DNA from: Advenella mimigardefordensis DPN7
GTDB taxonomy: Bacteria; Pseudomonadota; Gammaproteobacteria; Burkholderiales; Burkholderiaceae_B
DNA: 64,000 nucleotides
Direction: 5' to 3'
Assembly: GCF_000521505.1 (NCBI RefSeq)
Contig: NZ_CP003915.1
Span: 2,852,001 to 2,916,000 of the forward strand
Below the pieces are notes generated by a model. It was not told the DNA's origin, searched no databases, and saw only the letters and a list, made by a program, of their open reading frames with translations. A program made the position numbers and the translations under genes. This document shows positions 16,346-25,277 of this stretch, one piece after another. Position 1 is the first letter of the stretch. Every line of letters begins with the position of its first letter.

Positions 16346-17860
16346 TCAGCTTGTCTCTGCTTCCAGCTGGCACACGCCCACGCCATCCAGGTAGGCATCG
16401 AGGTTTGTCAGGTTATCTACGTCAATGACCGCGCCAACATAACCATCCGGACGAATGAGCACACATTCTCCTGGTGCCAATTGATAAGCGTCACGAATGT
16501 GATTCCAGGCATCGATGACGTCGCCGGTGGGGCCGATATGATGCACGTGTAACTCCGGCCTTGCCGCCAACGTCTTCTGCCTTTCGGCGTAGACCAGTAA
16601 TGTCCAGTGTATGCCTTTGAACAGCTGAAACAATCGTGATGGCTGACCCGCTGCACCCTGGAACAAGGCGTCCGGCGCGCGGCTACCGGCACGGACACCG
16701 TCTTTGCGTTCAGGCAAATTTATTGCCAGGGGCGAATCCAAATAACCAATATCCAGCTGGCGCGTCTCGCGTCCGCGGCGCATGCCGCCCTCTTTTTGAT
16801 CCTTGAGCAGCCGCGTGGAAAGGCCAAGCATGGCTTCAGCCACCGGACGGCGTTCTGCCTCGTAGCTATCCAGCAAGCGGTCTGGTGCACCTCGCAGCAC
16901 GGCCGCCAGTTTCCAGCCCAGATTATAGGCATCCTGCACACTGGTATTAAGACCCTGACCACCGGTGGGCGGGTGTATATGGGCGGCGTCGCCGACCAGA
17001 AACGCTCGGCCAATGCGATAGCGCTCAGCCAGACGCGCACTCATCTGATAATCAGAAGCCCATGATACGGCATGCACAATAATGTCTTCACGTTTCGTTC
17101 GTTCAGTGACCAGCGCTGTCAACCCCTGAGCAGACAAATCCGACTGCGCATCAGGCGCAATCGGCGCCTGAATCTGGAACAGTTCAGTGCCGGCCAGCGG
17201 GCAAATGGCGACCATGCGCTGCATGTCGCCATCGCTAAACCGGTGCCACGCCTCGCGATCCAGGCCGGTCAATGTCACGTCGGCCACAATCGCGCGGACG
17301 CCCAGCGTCTTGCCAGGAAAGTCTATTTCAAGTGTTTTCCTGACAAAACTGCGCCCACCGTCTGCACCCACAAGATAACGAGCGCTGACCGTCTGCCGGC
17401 CTGCCGGCCCGCTAATATGTGCTGTAACACCGTCCGCATCTTGCTCGAATCCAAGCAGCTCACAATCGAACTGCACCAGATGGCCGAGTTCGGTCAGCCG
17501 CTCGCGCATCGTCTGTTCGGTCAAACATTGCGGAAGCATAACCGGCAATTGATATGGCTCGGCCGGCGCGGCTTCAGTTGCTTCGGATAGCTCTGATTCA
17601 ACGTAACTCCCATCGTCGCGATAGCTGCGCGCCGATGGGTAAAAGCCCCCTCGCGCCACAATCTGATCCACGATGCCCATATCCTCGAATACCTCTTGCG
17701 TTCTGGGCTGAATGCCTTTGCCACGTGAGCCGGCAAACGGTACGGCGTTCTTTTCGATCAGCCGGAAGGCAACGCCACGCCGTGCCAGCTCAATGGCCAA
17801 CGTCAGCCCGGCGGCTCCTGCCCCGCAAATGAGTACATCTGTTGCCAAATGACTTGTCAT
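16346..17860 (-). CDS. FAD-dependent aromatic monooxygenase (PheA/TfdB/MhpA-like)
   Basis: Group A flavoprotein hydroxylase of about 504 residues. It has the GxGxxG dinucleotide motif (LICGAGAAGLTLAIELARRGV), the DG motif (VGADGGRSFVRKTL) and the GD motif (FLVGDAAHIHPPTGGQGLNTSVQDAYNLGWKL), plus a C-terminal thioredoxin-like domain typical of phenol hydroxylases. GGAG followed by TAATC precedes the ATG at 17860; the frame is open further upstream. The divergent MarR gene starts 44 bases away. It probably hydroxylates a phenolic or quinone-like compound; the substrate is not identifiable. Confidence 0.9.
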   Translation of the reverse strand: MTSHLATDVLICGAGAAGLTLAIELARRGVAFRLIEKNAVPFAGSRGKGIQPRTQEVFEDMGIVDQIVARGGFYPSARSYRDDGSYVESELSEATEAAPAEPYQLPVMLPQCLTEQTMRERLTELGHLVQFDCELLGFEQDADGVTAHISGPAGRQTVSARYLVGADGGRSFVRKTLEIDFPGKTLGVRAIVADVTLTGLDREAWHRFSDGDMQRMVAICPLAGTELFQIQAPIAPDAQSDLSAQGLTALVTERTKREDIIVHAVSWASDYQMSARLAERYRIGRAFLVGDAAHIHPPTGGQGLNTSVQDAYNLGWKLAAVLRGAPDRLLDSYEAERRPVAEAMLGLSTRLLKDQKEGGMRRGRETRQLDIGYLDSPLAINLPERKDGVRAGSRAPDALFQGAAGQPSRLFQLFKGIHWTLLVYAERQKTLAARPELHVHHIGPTGDVIDAWNHIRDAYQLAPGECVLIRPDGYVGAVIDVDNLTNLDAYLDGVGVCQLEAETS

Positions 17861-17904
17861 GATTACTCCAATATGTGTATTATGCACTTAACAGGAGTAA
17901 TAAT
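17861..17904. promoter_or_regulatory. 44-base shared promoter with MarR-type palindrome
   Basis: The near-perfect palindrome GTGTATTATGCAC lies at 17875-17887, midway between the two divergent starts. Both genes use the same GGAGTAA ribosome-binding site, so the whole 44-base region is itself an inverted repeat (ATTACTCC...GGAGTAAT). One MarR dimer bound here would block both genes. Confidence 0.55.
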
Positions 17905-18393
17905 ATGCCATCTGAAAAAAATGTGCAAGATACACATATATCCGAGCAAATGAAATCACTTCATGGCTCTCTGATCAGTATTGTTAGTGCACTGAACCGC
18001 CCAAAAAATGATGAAAAGATGATCGAAGATGCTGGAATCCGTCTGGACCGGGCGCTGTTTACCGTGCTCGTTATGGTCGAACGACTGGGGCCAATCGGTG
18101 TCGTGGATCTGGCAGACCGTTCGGGGCGTGACTACACCACCATTAGTCGCCAGGTTGCCAAGCTGGAAAGTATGGAGCTTGTGAGGCGCCAGCCAAACGC
18201 CCAGGATCGGCGTGTGCGCGAGGCGGTTATCGCGCCCAGGGGGAAGGCGATGACCGATCGCATTGATGCGGCGCGTGAACGCATGGCAAATGTGATTTTC
18301 AGAGACTGGCCCAAAGACGAACTGGAGGCATTCGTCAAATCCATGCGAAAGTTTGCCGATGCCCTGGATAGCGACCCGCTGGGCGGTTCTTGA
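17905..18393 (+). CDS. MarR-family transcriptional regulator
   Basis: The 162-residue winged-helix protein has its core in VVDLADRSGRDYTTISRQVAKLESMELVRRQPNAQDRRVREAVIA, with the conserved Asp-Arg-Arg wing. AGGAG precedes the ATG at 17905, so this start is chosen although a GTG at 17875 is in frame. It is divergent from the flavin monooxygenase, its likely target, and is followed 11 bases later by a LysR gene on the same strand. Confidence 0.88.
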   Translation: MPSEKNVQDTHISEQMKSLHGSLISIVSALNRPKNDEKMIEDAGIRLDRALFTVLVMVERLGPIGVVDLADRSGRDYTTISRQVAKLESMELVRRQPNAQDRRVREAVIAPRGKAMTDRIDAARERMANVIFRDWPKDELEAFVKSMRKFADALDSDPLGGS

Positions 18394-18404
18394 AAAGCAC
18401 AATC

Positions 18405-19316
18405 ATGGAACCAAACCGCCTGGGCGATATCACCGCGTTCGTAGCCACGGTAAAAACGGGCAGCTTCACCACTGCGGCCGATATGCTGGGCCTGACCCGC
18501 TCGGCCGTCGGCAAAAGCGTGGCGCGCCTTGAAACCCGTCTGCACACCCGCCTGTTACATCGCACCACCCGCAAACTCAGCCTGACCGACGAAGGCAAGG
18601 CCGTCTACGAACGCTGGCGCCAGGTGCTGGACGATCTGGACGAAATTGAGGCAACCATGTTGGACCGGCGCGACCAGCCTTCTGGCACTCTGCGCCTGAC
18701 CTCCTCCCTGTCTTTCGGCCAGCGGCATATACTGCCGTTGCTGGATCAGTTCCTGAAACAGTGGCCCGAAGTAAGCGCAGACATCCGGTTCACCGACCGA
18801 TTCATCGATCTGGTTGAAGAAGGGTTCGATATCGCCGTTCGCATCGGCGCGCCCAGGGAAGACTCGCAATTGCTCACGCGTACCGTGGCCTGGCAGCAAT
18901 TTGCCACCTGCGCCTCGCCCGATTATCTGGCAAAAAAAGGGGTGCCACAACACCCCGGCGATCTTGTGCAACACGACACCATCGCCTTCGCCAGTGGAGA
19001 AAAATCGATAGCCTGGCGCTTCCAGACACCGGACGGCCTGCATCTTTGCGAAGCACCGGCACGCCTGACCATCGACAGCTCTGAAGCCATGCGCGATGCG
19101 GCGCTGGCAGGCTTTGGTCTGGTGCACATTCCCACTTATATTACCGGCAACGACTTGCGTGCCGGCACGCTGGTCGAAGTACTCAAACCCTTCCGCCCGC
19201 CCCCCGAGCCGATACGGGTCGTCTATCCCAGCAAACGGCACCTGTCGCCACGTATCCGCGCCTTCATAGACCTGTTGATCGAACGCTGGCAGGCTGGTGT
19301 GCCCTGGGAAATCTGA
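18405..19316 (+). CDS. LysR-family transcriptional regulator
   Basis: LysR regulator of 303 residues. The N-terminal helix-turn-helix includes FVATVKTGSFTTAADMLGLTRSAVGKSVARLETRL, and the effector domain begins at about residue 90 (SGTLRLTSSLSFGQRHILPLL). It belongs to the AaeR/DmlR-like branch that often controls divergent oxidoreductases. The chosen ATG lies 11 bases after the MarR stop; a TTG at 18390 overlaps that stop. Probably cotranscribed with marR; the target is not evident. Confidence 0.88.
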   Translation: MEPNRLGDITAFVATVKTGSFTTAADMLGLTRSAVGKSVARLETRLHTRLLHRTTRKLSLTDEGKAVYERWRQVLDDLDEIEATMLDRRDQPSGTLRLTSSLSFGQRHILPLLDQFLKQWPEVSADIRFTDRFIDLVEEGFDIAVRIGAPREDSQLLTRTVAWQQFATCASPDYLAKKGVPQHPGDLVQHDTIAFASGEKSIAWRFQTPDGLHLCEAPARLTIDSSEAMRDAALAGFGLVHIPTYITGNDLRAGTLVEVLKPFRPPPEPIRVVYPSKRHLSPRIRAFIDLLIERWQAGVPWEI

Positions 19317-19451
19317 GCGCCGGGCAAAAAGCGGCAGGAACCGCCCTGTCCTATTGGGGAATTTAAGGACCGAGTGACGGTCACGTAAGCGGCTTTATCA
19401 TTTGCACGGCATCAGTCACACTATGGATCATCTTTTTTGCCGGAGTCATAA

Positions 19452-20441
19452 ATGACTGCACTATCTGTACTGGATCTGGTGACGATCGGTGAAGGCAAAA
19501 CCTTCGCCGATGCGATTGACGAATCACGCCAGTTGGCCCGCCACGTTGAGCAGCACGGCTTTAGCCGTTACTGGATTGCCGAACATCATGACATGCCTGG
19601 TATCGGGTCGGCCGCCACCTCGCTGATCATCAGCCAGATCGCAGCTGCGACATCCCGGATCCGGGTGGGAGCCGGCGGCATCATGCTGCCCAATCATTCA
19701 CCCCTTGTTGTCGCTGAACAATTCGGTACCCTTGCCACCCTCTATCCGGATCGCATCGACCTGGGCATGGGACGCGCGCCTGGCACGGGTGGCCCGACTA
19801 TCCAGGCCTTGCGTCGTGGTGCTCCCGAGCGCAATTTCGCGGATGATGTCATTGAAGTGATGGATTACCTCGCCGATAATGGTCGCAGGCCGGTGCGCGG
19901 CGCTCCTGGCGCGCATAAGGTGCCGGTGTGGATACTCGGCTCCAGTCTGTACGGTGCAGACCTGGCAGCCGCGCTGGGTCTGCCCTATGCTTTCGCCTCG
20001 CACTTCGCACCGCGCTTTCTGCATCAGGCCATCGCGCATTACCGGAAAAACTTCCGGCCATCGGCCCATCTGGCCAAGCCCTATGTCATGGTCGGCGTGA
20101 ATGTATTTGTTGCGGATACGAACGAAGAAGCCGACTACCTTGCAAGCTCGCATCGCAAGTGGATGATTGATTTGCACACAGGGCGCCTGGGGTTGCTACC
20201 CAAACCACAAGAGGGGTATGTGGATAGCCTGTCCAGTCGCGAACAGGCGGTTATGGAACAGGTTATGGGCTGCACCGTTGCGGGTGATCGCGAAACGGCT
20301 GCCGCCGGTTTACAGAAACTGGTGGCGCAGACCGAGGCCGACGAGCTGATGATTGACTGCCGCATCTACGACTCTGCCGCACGCATGCGATCTCACGAAT
20401 ACGCCGCGCAGGCCATGGGCGAGTTACTCGTCCCGGCCTGA
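19452..20441 (+). CDS. Luciferase-like (LLM class) flavin-dependent oxidoreductase
   Basis: The 329-residue TIM-barrel protein of the bacterial luciferase family resembles the MsnO8/YhbW group. Visible hallmarks are [50 protein letters not shown] and [18 protein letters not shown]. It is expected to be an FMNH2-dependent monooxygenase using a separate flavin reductase, none of which lies nearby. The gene is monocistronic and followed by a strong hairpin. The substrate is unknown. Confidence 0.9.
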   Translation: MTALSVLDLVTIGEGKTFADAIDESRQLARHVEQHGFSRYWIAEHHDMPGIGSAATSLIISQIAAATSRIRVGAGGIMLPNHSPLVVAEQFGTLATLYPDRIDLGMGRAPGTGGPTIQALRRGAPERNFADDVIEVMDYLADNGRRPVRGAPGAHKVPVWILGSSLYGADLAAALGLPYAFASHFAPRFLHQAIAHYRKNFRPSAHLAKPYVMVGVNVFVADTNEEADYLASSHRKWMIDLHTGRLGLLPKPQEGYVDSLSSREQAVMEQVMGCTVAGDRETAAAGLQKLVAQTEADELMIDCRIYDSAARMRSHEYAAQAMGELLVPA

Positions 20442-20482
20442 GATTAAACGATAAAAAGAACTGCTCATTTGACCTGAACGCA

Positions 20483-20510
20483 GCAAACGACGCTTAGCAG
20501 CGTCGTTTGC
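20483..20510 (+). terminator. Strong hairpin terminator
   Basis: GCAAACGACGC and GCGTCGTTTGC form a perfect 11-pair stem with a six-base loop, 40 bases after the luciferase-like gene. The T tract is weak (GTTATT), so it may act in both directions or need help, but the position and stem strength support termination. Confidence 0.65.
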
Positions 20511-20537
20511 GTTATTCATAGCATAATCGTTGCGATG

Positions 20538-20744
20538 TTATCTCGACAATTCGAAACCCGCATACCCATTGGCAGCGCTTTCCTGAAACTTGCTGATATA
20601 GCTCGGCAGCCCCAAGGGGAAATTGAGGCTTTCGACTTTTTTCCCCGGAATATTGGCACCGGCATACCAGGACTTAGCCCTCGGGAACAACGTCGTTCCC
20701 CAGAAGTCAGCGATGAGTTCGCGCCATTGCGCCTGCGCTTCCGG
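20538..20744 (-). pseudogene. C-terminal remnant of a Baeyer-Villiger-type flavin monooxygenase
   Basis: Read on the minus strand, this 68-codon stretch has the typical end of FAD-dependent Baeyer-Villiger monooxygenases: an LFPRAKSWYAGANIPGKK segment, then FPLGLPSYISKF and AANGYAGFELS before the stop. A TGA at 20745-20747 interrupts the frame and no N-terminal nine-tenths of the gene is present; a higBA operator and module follow. It is the 3' debris of a lost gene. Confidence 0.7.
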
Positions 20745-20771
20745 TCAGCATCCATTGGGGTGTGACTTTAC

Positions 20772-20804
20772 AGATCACACTCAATGTGATCTAATAGATC
20801 ACAC
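20772..20804. promoter_or_regulatory. higBA operator
   Basis: AGATCACA (20772-20779) and TGTGATCT (20785-20792) are perfect inverted arms around CTCAA, and a third half-site AGATCACA follows at 20796-20803, 30 bases before higB. This fits autorepression by the HigA antitoxin. Confidence 0.55.
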
Positions 20805-20832
20805 AAAAAAAAACAAAAGGCAAAGGCAGGCA

Positions 20833-21108
20833 ATGATCAAGAGTTTTATCCATAAAGGATTAAAAAAATTTTTTGAAACAGGATCCACCGCAGGTATTAG
20901 CGCAGTTCATGCGAAAAAATTGTCAAGAATGCTGGCTGTTCTGGACGAACTTTCAGATATTGCGGAATTGAATGGACTTTGGAATTGCCACCAATTAATA
21001 GGGGATCGCTTTGCACAATGGTCGTTAACCGTTTCCGGAAACTGGCGCATCACCTTCGAATTTGAAAATAGCAATGTTTTTCTTGTGAATTATGAAGATT
21101 ATCATTAA
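20833..21108 (+). CDS. higB: HigB-type toxin (RelE-superfamily mRNA interferase)
   Basis: The 91-residue protein has the HigB fold: MIKSFIHKGLKKFFETGS at the N-terminus, ...KKLSRMLAVLDELSDIAELN, and the C-terminal WSLTVSGNWRITFEFENSNVFLVNYEDYH with the catalytic-region Arg and Tyr/His. It is expected to cleave ribosome-bound mRNA. The frame is open upstream, but AGGCA precedes this ATG and homologues start at MIKSF. The antitoxin gene follows after 23 bases, the toxin-first order typical of hig. Confidence 0.9.
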   Translation: MIKSFIHKGLKKFFETGSTAGISAVHAKKLSRMLAVLDELSDIAELNGLWNCHQLIGDRFAQWSLTVSGNWRITFEFENSNVFLVNYEDYH

Positions 21109-21131
21109 AGGATAATTATTAAGGAATCGTC

Positions 21132-21428
21132 ATGTACATGCATAACCCCCCCCATCCAAGTGAAATTTTGCGTGAAGATGTGCTGCCTGAGCTTGGGCTG
21201 AGTGTCACGCAGTTTGCTAAAAATTTAGGTTACAGCCGTGAAGCAATTTCCCGCGTTCTGCACGGAAATGCCCCCATCACGCCTCAACTGGCCTGGCGTT
21301 TGGAACAGGCAGGATTGAGTACAGCCGAAATGTGGGTAAGATTGCAGGCCAAGTATGATATTTGGCAAATAAAAAACAAGCCGGATCAACCAAAAATCAT
21401 GAAAATGGTTCAGCACGAGCCTGTTTGA
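21132..21428 (+). CDS. higA: HigA-type antitoxin
   Basis: The 98-residue XRE-type helix-turn-helix protein (LGLSVTQFAKNLGYSREAISRVLHGNAPITPQLAWRLEQAGLSTAEMWVRLQAKYDIW) has the usual HigA N-terminus HPSEILREDVLPELG. AGGA lies six bases before the ATG. It neutralises HigB and probably represses the operon through the upstream dyad repeats. Confidence 0.92.
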   Translation: MYMHNPPHPSEILREDVLPELGLSVTQFAKNLGYSREAISRVLHGNAPITPQLAWRLEQAGLSTAEMWVRLQAKYDIWQIKNKPDQPKIMKMVQHEPV

Positions 21429-21537
21429 ATTTAAGCTTGCTCTGCCTCCAGATCCGCTACCGTGTGCGGCGCGTTTGCCTCACAGACAGCACAACTGTTT
21501 TGCCTGAACATCCTGGTCAACCCGCAACGACTGTCCG

Positions 21538-21562
21538 AAAAAAAAGAGCGCAAATGCGCTCT
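21538..21562 (-). terminator. Factor-independent terminator for the lactate-dehydrogenase-like gene
   Basis: On the minus strand AGAGCGC-loop-GCGCTCT forms a seven-pair GC-rich stem, followed by eight T. It lies 30 bases after the stop of the flavoprotein gene at 21593. Confidence 0.75.
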
Positions 21563-21592
21563 GAAAAAGAGAGGATGAAAAAACGCCAGGTC

Positions 21593-22837
21593 TCACTCAT
21601 CCTCAGGCACAAGACATTGTGTTGTCACATCTCCGATATTACAAACGCCCAGCATTGCCATATTCCTATCCACCTCGTCATGCAACAATGCAATGGCGTG
21701 ATCAATCCCCTGCGGACCGCCAACCGCTGCGGCGTACATGAATGGGCGTCCCAGGAACACCATGCGCGCGCCCAGTGCCACGGCTTTAAGTACATCACTG
21801 CCACGCCGTATCCCGCTGTCCATCATCACCACGGTCCGATGTCCTGCCTGATCCACAATGCGCGGCAACACACTTAACGGTGACACAGCGCCATCGAGCT
21901 GCCGTCCGCCATGATTCGAAACAACAATGCCATCCGCGCCGATATCGGCAGCCATCACAGCATCGGCCGGACTCAGGATGCCCTTGATCACCAGATTGCC
22001 CGGCCAGCGCTGACGAATCCGCGCAATATGTTGCCAGTTCAGATGATCCCGGCCCGTCGTATCGCGAATCGCCGCATTGGACAGCATGGGTGCGCCGCGT
22101 GTGGCAAATGAATTCTCGAAATGCGGCATGCCATGTAAGGCCAGGGTACGCAGAAACGTACCTGCCAGCCAGCGCGGACGCACGATACCATCCCAGGCCA
22201 GGCGCAACGATGGACGTAGCGGCATGGAAAAACCGGTGCGCACATTGTTCTCGCGATTGGCCCATACGGGTATGTCAACGGTAATAACCAGTGTGCCGAA
22301 CCCGGCCGCTTGCACCCGATCAATCAGACCATCAATGCGCCGTTCATCACCGGGCAGATAAGCCTGAAACCAGGTGTCTGGCGCAGCCTGCGCGACTGCT
22401 TCCATCGGAATCAGCGATGTGCCGCTCATGATTGCCGGTATCCTTGCCCTTGCCGCTGCCTGCGCCAGCACCAGATCGCCACGATAGGCTGAAATCGCAC
22501 TGATCCCCACCGGCGCTATACCAAACGGGCTGCCCCAGGTTTGCCCAAATAGCGTGGTCTGCTGACTGCGGTGCGAGACATCGACCATCACCCGGGTTTG
22601 AAAGCGATGTCTGGAGAAGCTGTGCCGGTTGCCATTCAGCGAACAATTGTCTTCCGCCGCGCCGGCAATATAACCGAACAACGGTCTCGGCAGATGACGC
22701 CTGGCGGCAGCTTCAAAATCATCAAGCGACAGAATGCGTTGCAGACGACGAGGTAAGCCGGCACGCTGGCCATAAGCGGCCTGCCCCGCCATTGACACAT
22801 CGCTTTGATGAGCTGCGGTAGAAGGAGTGGTGGTCAT
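21593..22837 (-). CDS. FMN-dependent alpha-hydroxy-acid dehydrogenase (L-lactate dehydrogenase-like)
   Basis: The 414-residue TIM-barrel flavoprotein belongs to the LldD/glycolate oxidase/mandelate dehydrogenase family. The active-site signature SNHGGRQLDGA is exact, with catalytic His and Arg. FGIAPVGISAISAYRGDLVLAQAAARARIPAIMSGTS and the FMN-binding DSGIRRGSDVLKAVALGARMVFLGRP are also visible. It oxidises an L-2-hydroxy acid to the 2-oxo acid. A LysR gene is divergent about 190 bases away and probably regulates it. Lactate is the commonest substrate, but mandelate and others cannot be excluded. Confidence 0.88.
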   Translation of the reverse strand: MTTTPSTAAHQSDVSMAGQAAYGQRAGLPRRLQRILSLDDFEAAARRHLPRPLFGYIAGAAEDNCSLNGNRHSFSRHRFQTRVMVDVSHRSQQTTLFGQTWGSPFGIAPVGISAISAYRGDLVLAQAAARARIPAIMSGTSLIPMEAVAQAAPDTWFQAYLPGDERRIDGLIDRVQAAGFGTLVITVDIPVWANRENNVRTGFSMPLRPSLRLAWDGIVRPRWLAGTFLRTLALHGMPHFENSFATRGAPMLSNAAIRDTTGRDHLNWQHIARIRQRWPGNLVIKGILSPADAVMAADIGADGIVVSNHGGRQLDGAVSPLSVLPRIVDQAGHRTVVMMDSGIRRGSDVLKAVALGARMVFLGRPFMYAAAVGGPQGIDHAIALLHDEVDRNMAMLGVCNIGDVTTQCLVPEDE

Positions 22838-23030
22838 GATCGTACAAACCTAAAAACTATTGAACGAACGTGCCGCGCTGGCGCATCAGCAAGCTGTTGT
22901 GGCAGGGCGGCATTCATGTTCGTATTCCTTGAAAAAGGCAGTTGATTTAAAGTCAGATTCATTACAATCGAAATTATTGATATGATCTATAGGTTATAAA
23001 TTATTTTTTTATACATAAATCAGATTAAAA

Positions 23031-23939
23031 ATGATTACCTACCGACAACTCGAACATTTCGTTGCCGTCGCTCAGGAGCGCCACTTCTCGCGTGCAGCCG
23101 ATCGTCTGGGCATTGCCCAATCCGCGGTCAGCGTACAAATTCAGCAACTCGAGGACGCTCTGGGAGTGCGCTTACTGCAACGCCATAAGCGCCAGCCCAT
23201 CACCCTGACCGATGCCGGCGCACTCCTGTATGAAGAAGCGATTGCAACCTTGCGTCATATGGAGCGTGCGCAGGAAATCGGGCGCCTGGCAGCACAAGGC
23301 AGGGGTGGGCATGTACGTCTGGGTTATGTGGCTTCTGCTGTTACATCAGGACTGCTATCACGAATGCTCAAGCAATTTCGGCCCGGTCACGAACAGGTGC
23401 ATATGCAGGTCATCGCGATGGAGACACCACGCCAGCTACAGGCGGTCGAGGCAGCGGAAATTGATGTCGGTGTGGTGCGCCCCCGGCGCCAGTACCCGGA
23501 AAATGTCGAAGCAACGATAATCCATGGCGAACCGCTAATGGTGGCGATGGCAGAGAATCATCCCCTTGCCGGCAAGCCGACATTGCAGGCGGCTGACCTG
23601 CACGGCCAGACATTTATTGCACCACAGTTCACTGAAACGGATGCAGAAGGCTTTGCCCAAGTGCTGGCACGCCTGGCTGCCGCCGCCGGATTTTCTGCAT
23701 CCCCGGCATACCGCGTTAATGACATTATTACTGCGACCAGCCTGGCCGCTGCGGGCTATGGCATTGTGGTTGTACCCGAATCCAACCGCCGGTTCAATCA
23801 GCCCGGCGTGACCTACAGAGTCGTCAGCGATTTTCAGGAACGGGTTTATCTGGCGCTGGTGTATCGCAAACGGGAAAATTCGCCGGCCGTTCGCGCGTTT
23901 ATCGCGGCCGCGCGGCAAAGCGTCGCAACCGGTCTATAA
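23031..23939 (+). CDS. LysR-family transcriptional regulator
   Basis: LysR regulator of 302 residues. The helix-turn-helix MITYRQLEHFVAVAQERHFSRAADRLGIAQSAVSVQIQQLEDALGVRLL is followed by a substrate-binding-like effector domain, with VRLGYVASAVTSGLLSRMLKQF at its start. It is divergent from the lactate-dehydrogenase-like gene and is its likely activator. The 190-base gap is AT-rich and holds two or three possible T-N11-A sites, none of which stands out. Confidence 0.9.
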   Translation: MITYRQLEHFVAVAQERHFSRAADRLGIAQSAVSVQIQQLEDALGVRLLQRHKRQPITLTDAGALLYEEAIATLRHMERAQEIGRLAAQGRGGHVRLGYVASAVTSGLLSRMLKQFRPGHEQVHMQVIAMETPRQLQAVEAAEIDVGVVRPRRQYPENVEATIIHGEPLMVAMAENHPLAGKPTLQAADLHGQTFIAPQFTETDAEGFAQVLARLAAAAGFSASPAYRVNDIITATSLAAAGYGIVVVPESNRRFNQPGVTYRVVSDFQERVYLALVYRKRENSPAVRAFIAAARQSVATGL

Positions 23940-24044
23940 AAAATAAAGATCAATCCTGCACATCATTGACATGCTCCCGCTGATCAATCCCCAGTTCCGC
24001 AAACTTGATGAATAAAGCAAAAAGCATACCGAAAGCGCCTTAAC

Positions 24045-24737
24045 TCAAAAGAAAAGTATCCGTACCACCGGTGCCAGCAACACATTAAGGGCACCCGCAA
24101 TCATCATCACCAGCGAAGCCACCACTGCCTGCACTTCGCCAAATTGGCGTGCCTTGGCAACGCCGCTACCGTGCGCACCACCGCCGAAAATAGCACCAGC
24201 AGCCAGTTTGCTACGTACACGAGGCAGCAAACGCAAAATCAAATCGCCCATGAACATACCACTCACACCGGTCAGCAGTACAAACAACGAGGCCAGATCG
24301 GGCGAGCCGCCCAGAACCTTTTCCGCTTCCAGCGCAAAGGGGGTGGTAACGGAACGCACCGCCAGACCTTTTTGTAGGGCCTGCGATAATCCGAAGGCTT
24401 GCGCCAGCCAGACCGACGAACAGACCGAGACCAGACTGGCAACAACAACGCCGGTTGCAATCGACATCCCGTGCTTGCGCAACAGGGCACGGTTCTCATA
24501 CAGTGGTATGGCAAATGCAATTGTCGCAGGGCCCAGCAGCCAGACCAGCCAGTGGGTCAGGGAGATATACTGTACATAACTCACCTGGCCCCAGATTGCC
24601 AGCACAATCAACACCAAGGGTGTCGCCAGCAATGGCATCAGGAATGGATTCGGAAAACGCCGATACAAACGCTTGTTCAGCCAGTAACAGGCAACCGTTA
24701 CCAGCAGCGAGGCCAGGCCGATCATTTCTTCAGACAT
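24045..24737 (-). CDS. lrgB: LrgB/CidB-family membrane protein
   Basis: The 230-residue polytopic inner-membrane protein has about seven hydrophobic segments and the LrgB signatures FALEAEKVLGGSPDLASLFVLLTGVSGMFMGD and GAIFGGGAHGSGVAKARQFGEVQAVVASLVM. LrgB with LrgA modulates murein hydrolase activity, and in other bacteria pyruvate or glycolate export. It starts six bases after the LrgA-like stop with AGGAG before it. Confidence 0.88.
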   Translation of the reverse strand: MSEEMIGLASLLVTVACYWLNKRLYRRFPNPFLMPLLATPLVLIVLAIWGQVSYVQYISLTHWLVWLLGPATIAFAIPLYENRALLRKHGMSIATGVVVASLVSVCSSVWLAQAFGLSQALQKGLAVRSVTTPFALEAEKVLGGSPDLASLFVLLTGVSGMFMGDLILRLLPRVRSKLAAGAIFGGGAHGSGVAKARQFGEVQAVVASLVMMIAGALNVLLAPVVRILFF

Positions 24738-24743
24738 AATGAC

Positions 24744-25178
24744 TTACTCCTGCGTGCCGATGTGAGAATGAGAAGAGCGACGACGCGCCAGCCACAGTTC
24801 AAGACGATAGACCCGGTCCACGGCAAGCGCCGTTGCCGCCATCACACAAGCGGTACTGAGCAGAATCACGGCCAGAATACGCAGCCCCTGACTCAGGATC
24901 AGATCGGGATATTGCCGCACCACCAGAACAGCCGGCACAAAAAACAGCAGCATTTCGGCCATCAGCCAGTTCGTACCGCTTTGCAGCCAGCGCACCTTGA
25001 TCACACCGCTGAACAGTCCCAGCGCCAGAATGGAAAAACCGATAAGACCAGCCGGCATACTCCAGCCGAACTGCGTCCGCAAGGCATCCATCGCCAGCCA
25101 AACGCCGCTCAGCAGACACACCTGCAATACGACTTTGGTGAGGTTAAGTGCTTTCTGATTTGAAAATACGGCGTTCAT
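24744..25178 (-). CDS. lrgA: CidA/LrgA-family holin-like protein
   Basis: The 144-residue protein has four hydrophobic segments and the family core FGWSMPAGLIGFSILALGLFSGVIKVRWLQSGTNWLMAEMLLFFVPAVLVVRQYPDL. The tail is basic and cytoplasmic. It is in an operon with LrgB and divergent from a LysR gene, the classical cid/lrg layout in proteobacteria. Confidence 0.88.
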   Translation of the reverse strand: MNAVFSNQKALNLTKVVLQVCLLSGVWLAMDALRTQFGWSMPAGLIGFSILALGLFSGVIKVRWLQSGTNWLMAEMLLFFVPAVLVVRQYPDLILSQGLRILAVILLSTACVMAATALAVDRVYRLELWLARRRSSHSHIGTQE

Positions 25179-25277
25179 GACAAATGAAATGGAGTTGACT
25201 TACATGTATTTTAGGGTTTACCCTGTAATTCGTAAAATGAATTATTTTTATAATTTTGATTCGCAAAGGGAATACCA
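25179..25277. promoter_or_regulatory. lrgA / LysR divergent promoter with palindromes
   Basis: AGGGT-TT-ACCCT (25213-25224) is a perfect palindrome, and ATTCGTAAAATGAAT (25228-25242) is a second dyad with an ATTC/GAAT pair. Both fit a LysR binding region between the two starts. Confidence 0.4.

Noticed and set aside
18555..19241. 228-codon minus-strand frame opposite the LysR gene
   Set aside because: It lies fully inside the motif-rich LysR gene and has no recognisable domain.
7444..19384. Shared GTGACGGTCA at 7444-7453 and 19374-19383
   Set aside because: Only two 10-base copies before unrelated genes; could easily be chance without a genome-wide count.
24399..25163. 254-codon plus-strand frame opposite lrgA and lrgB
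   Set aside because: It runs across both real genes and their junction and is Arg/Gln/His-rich low-quality sequence, typical of an antisense shadow.
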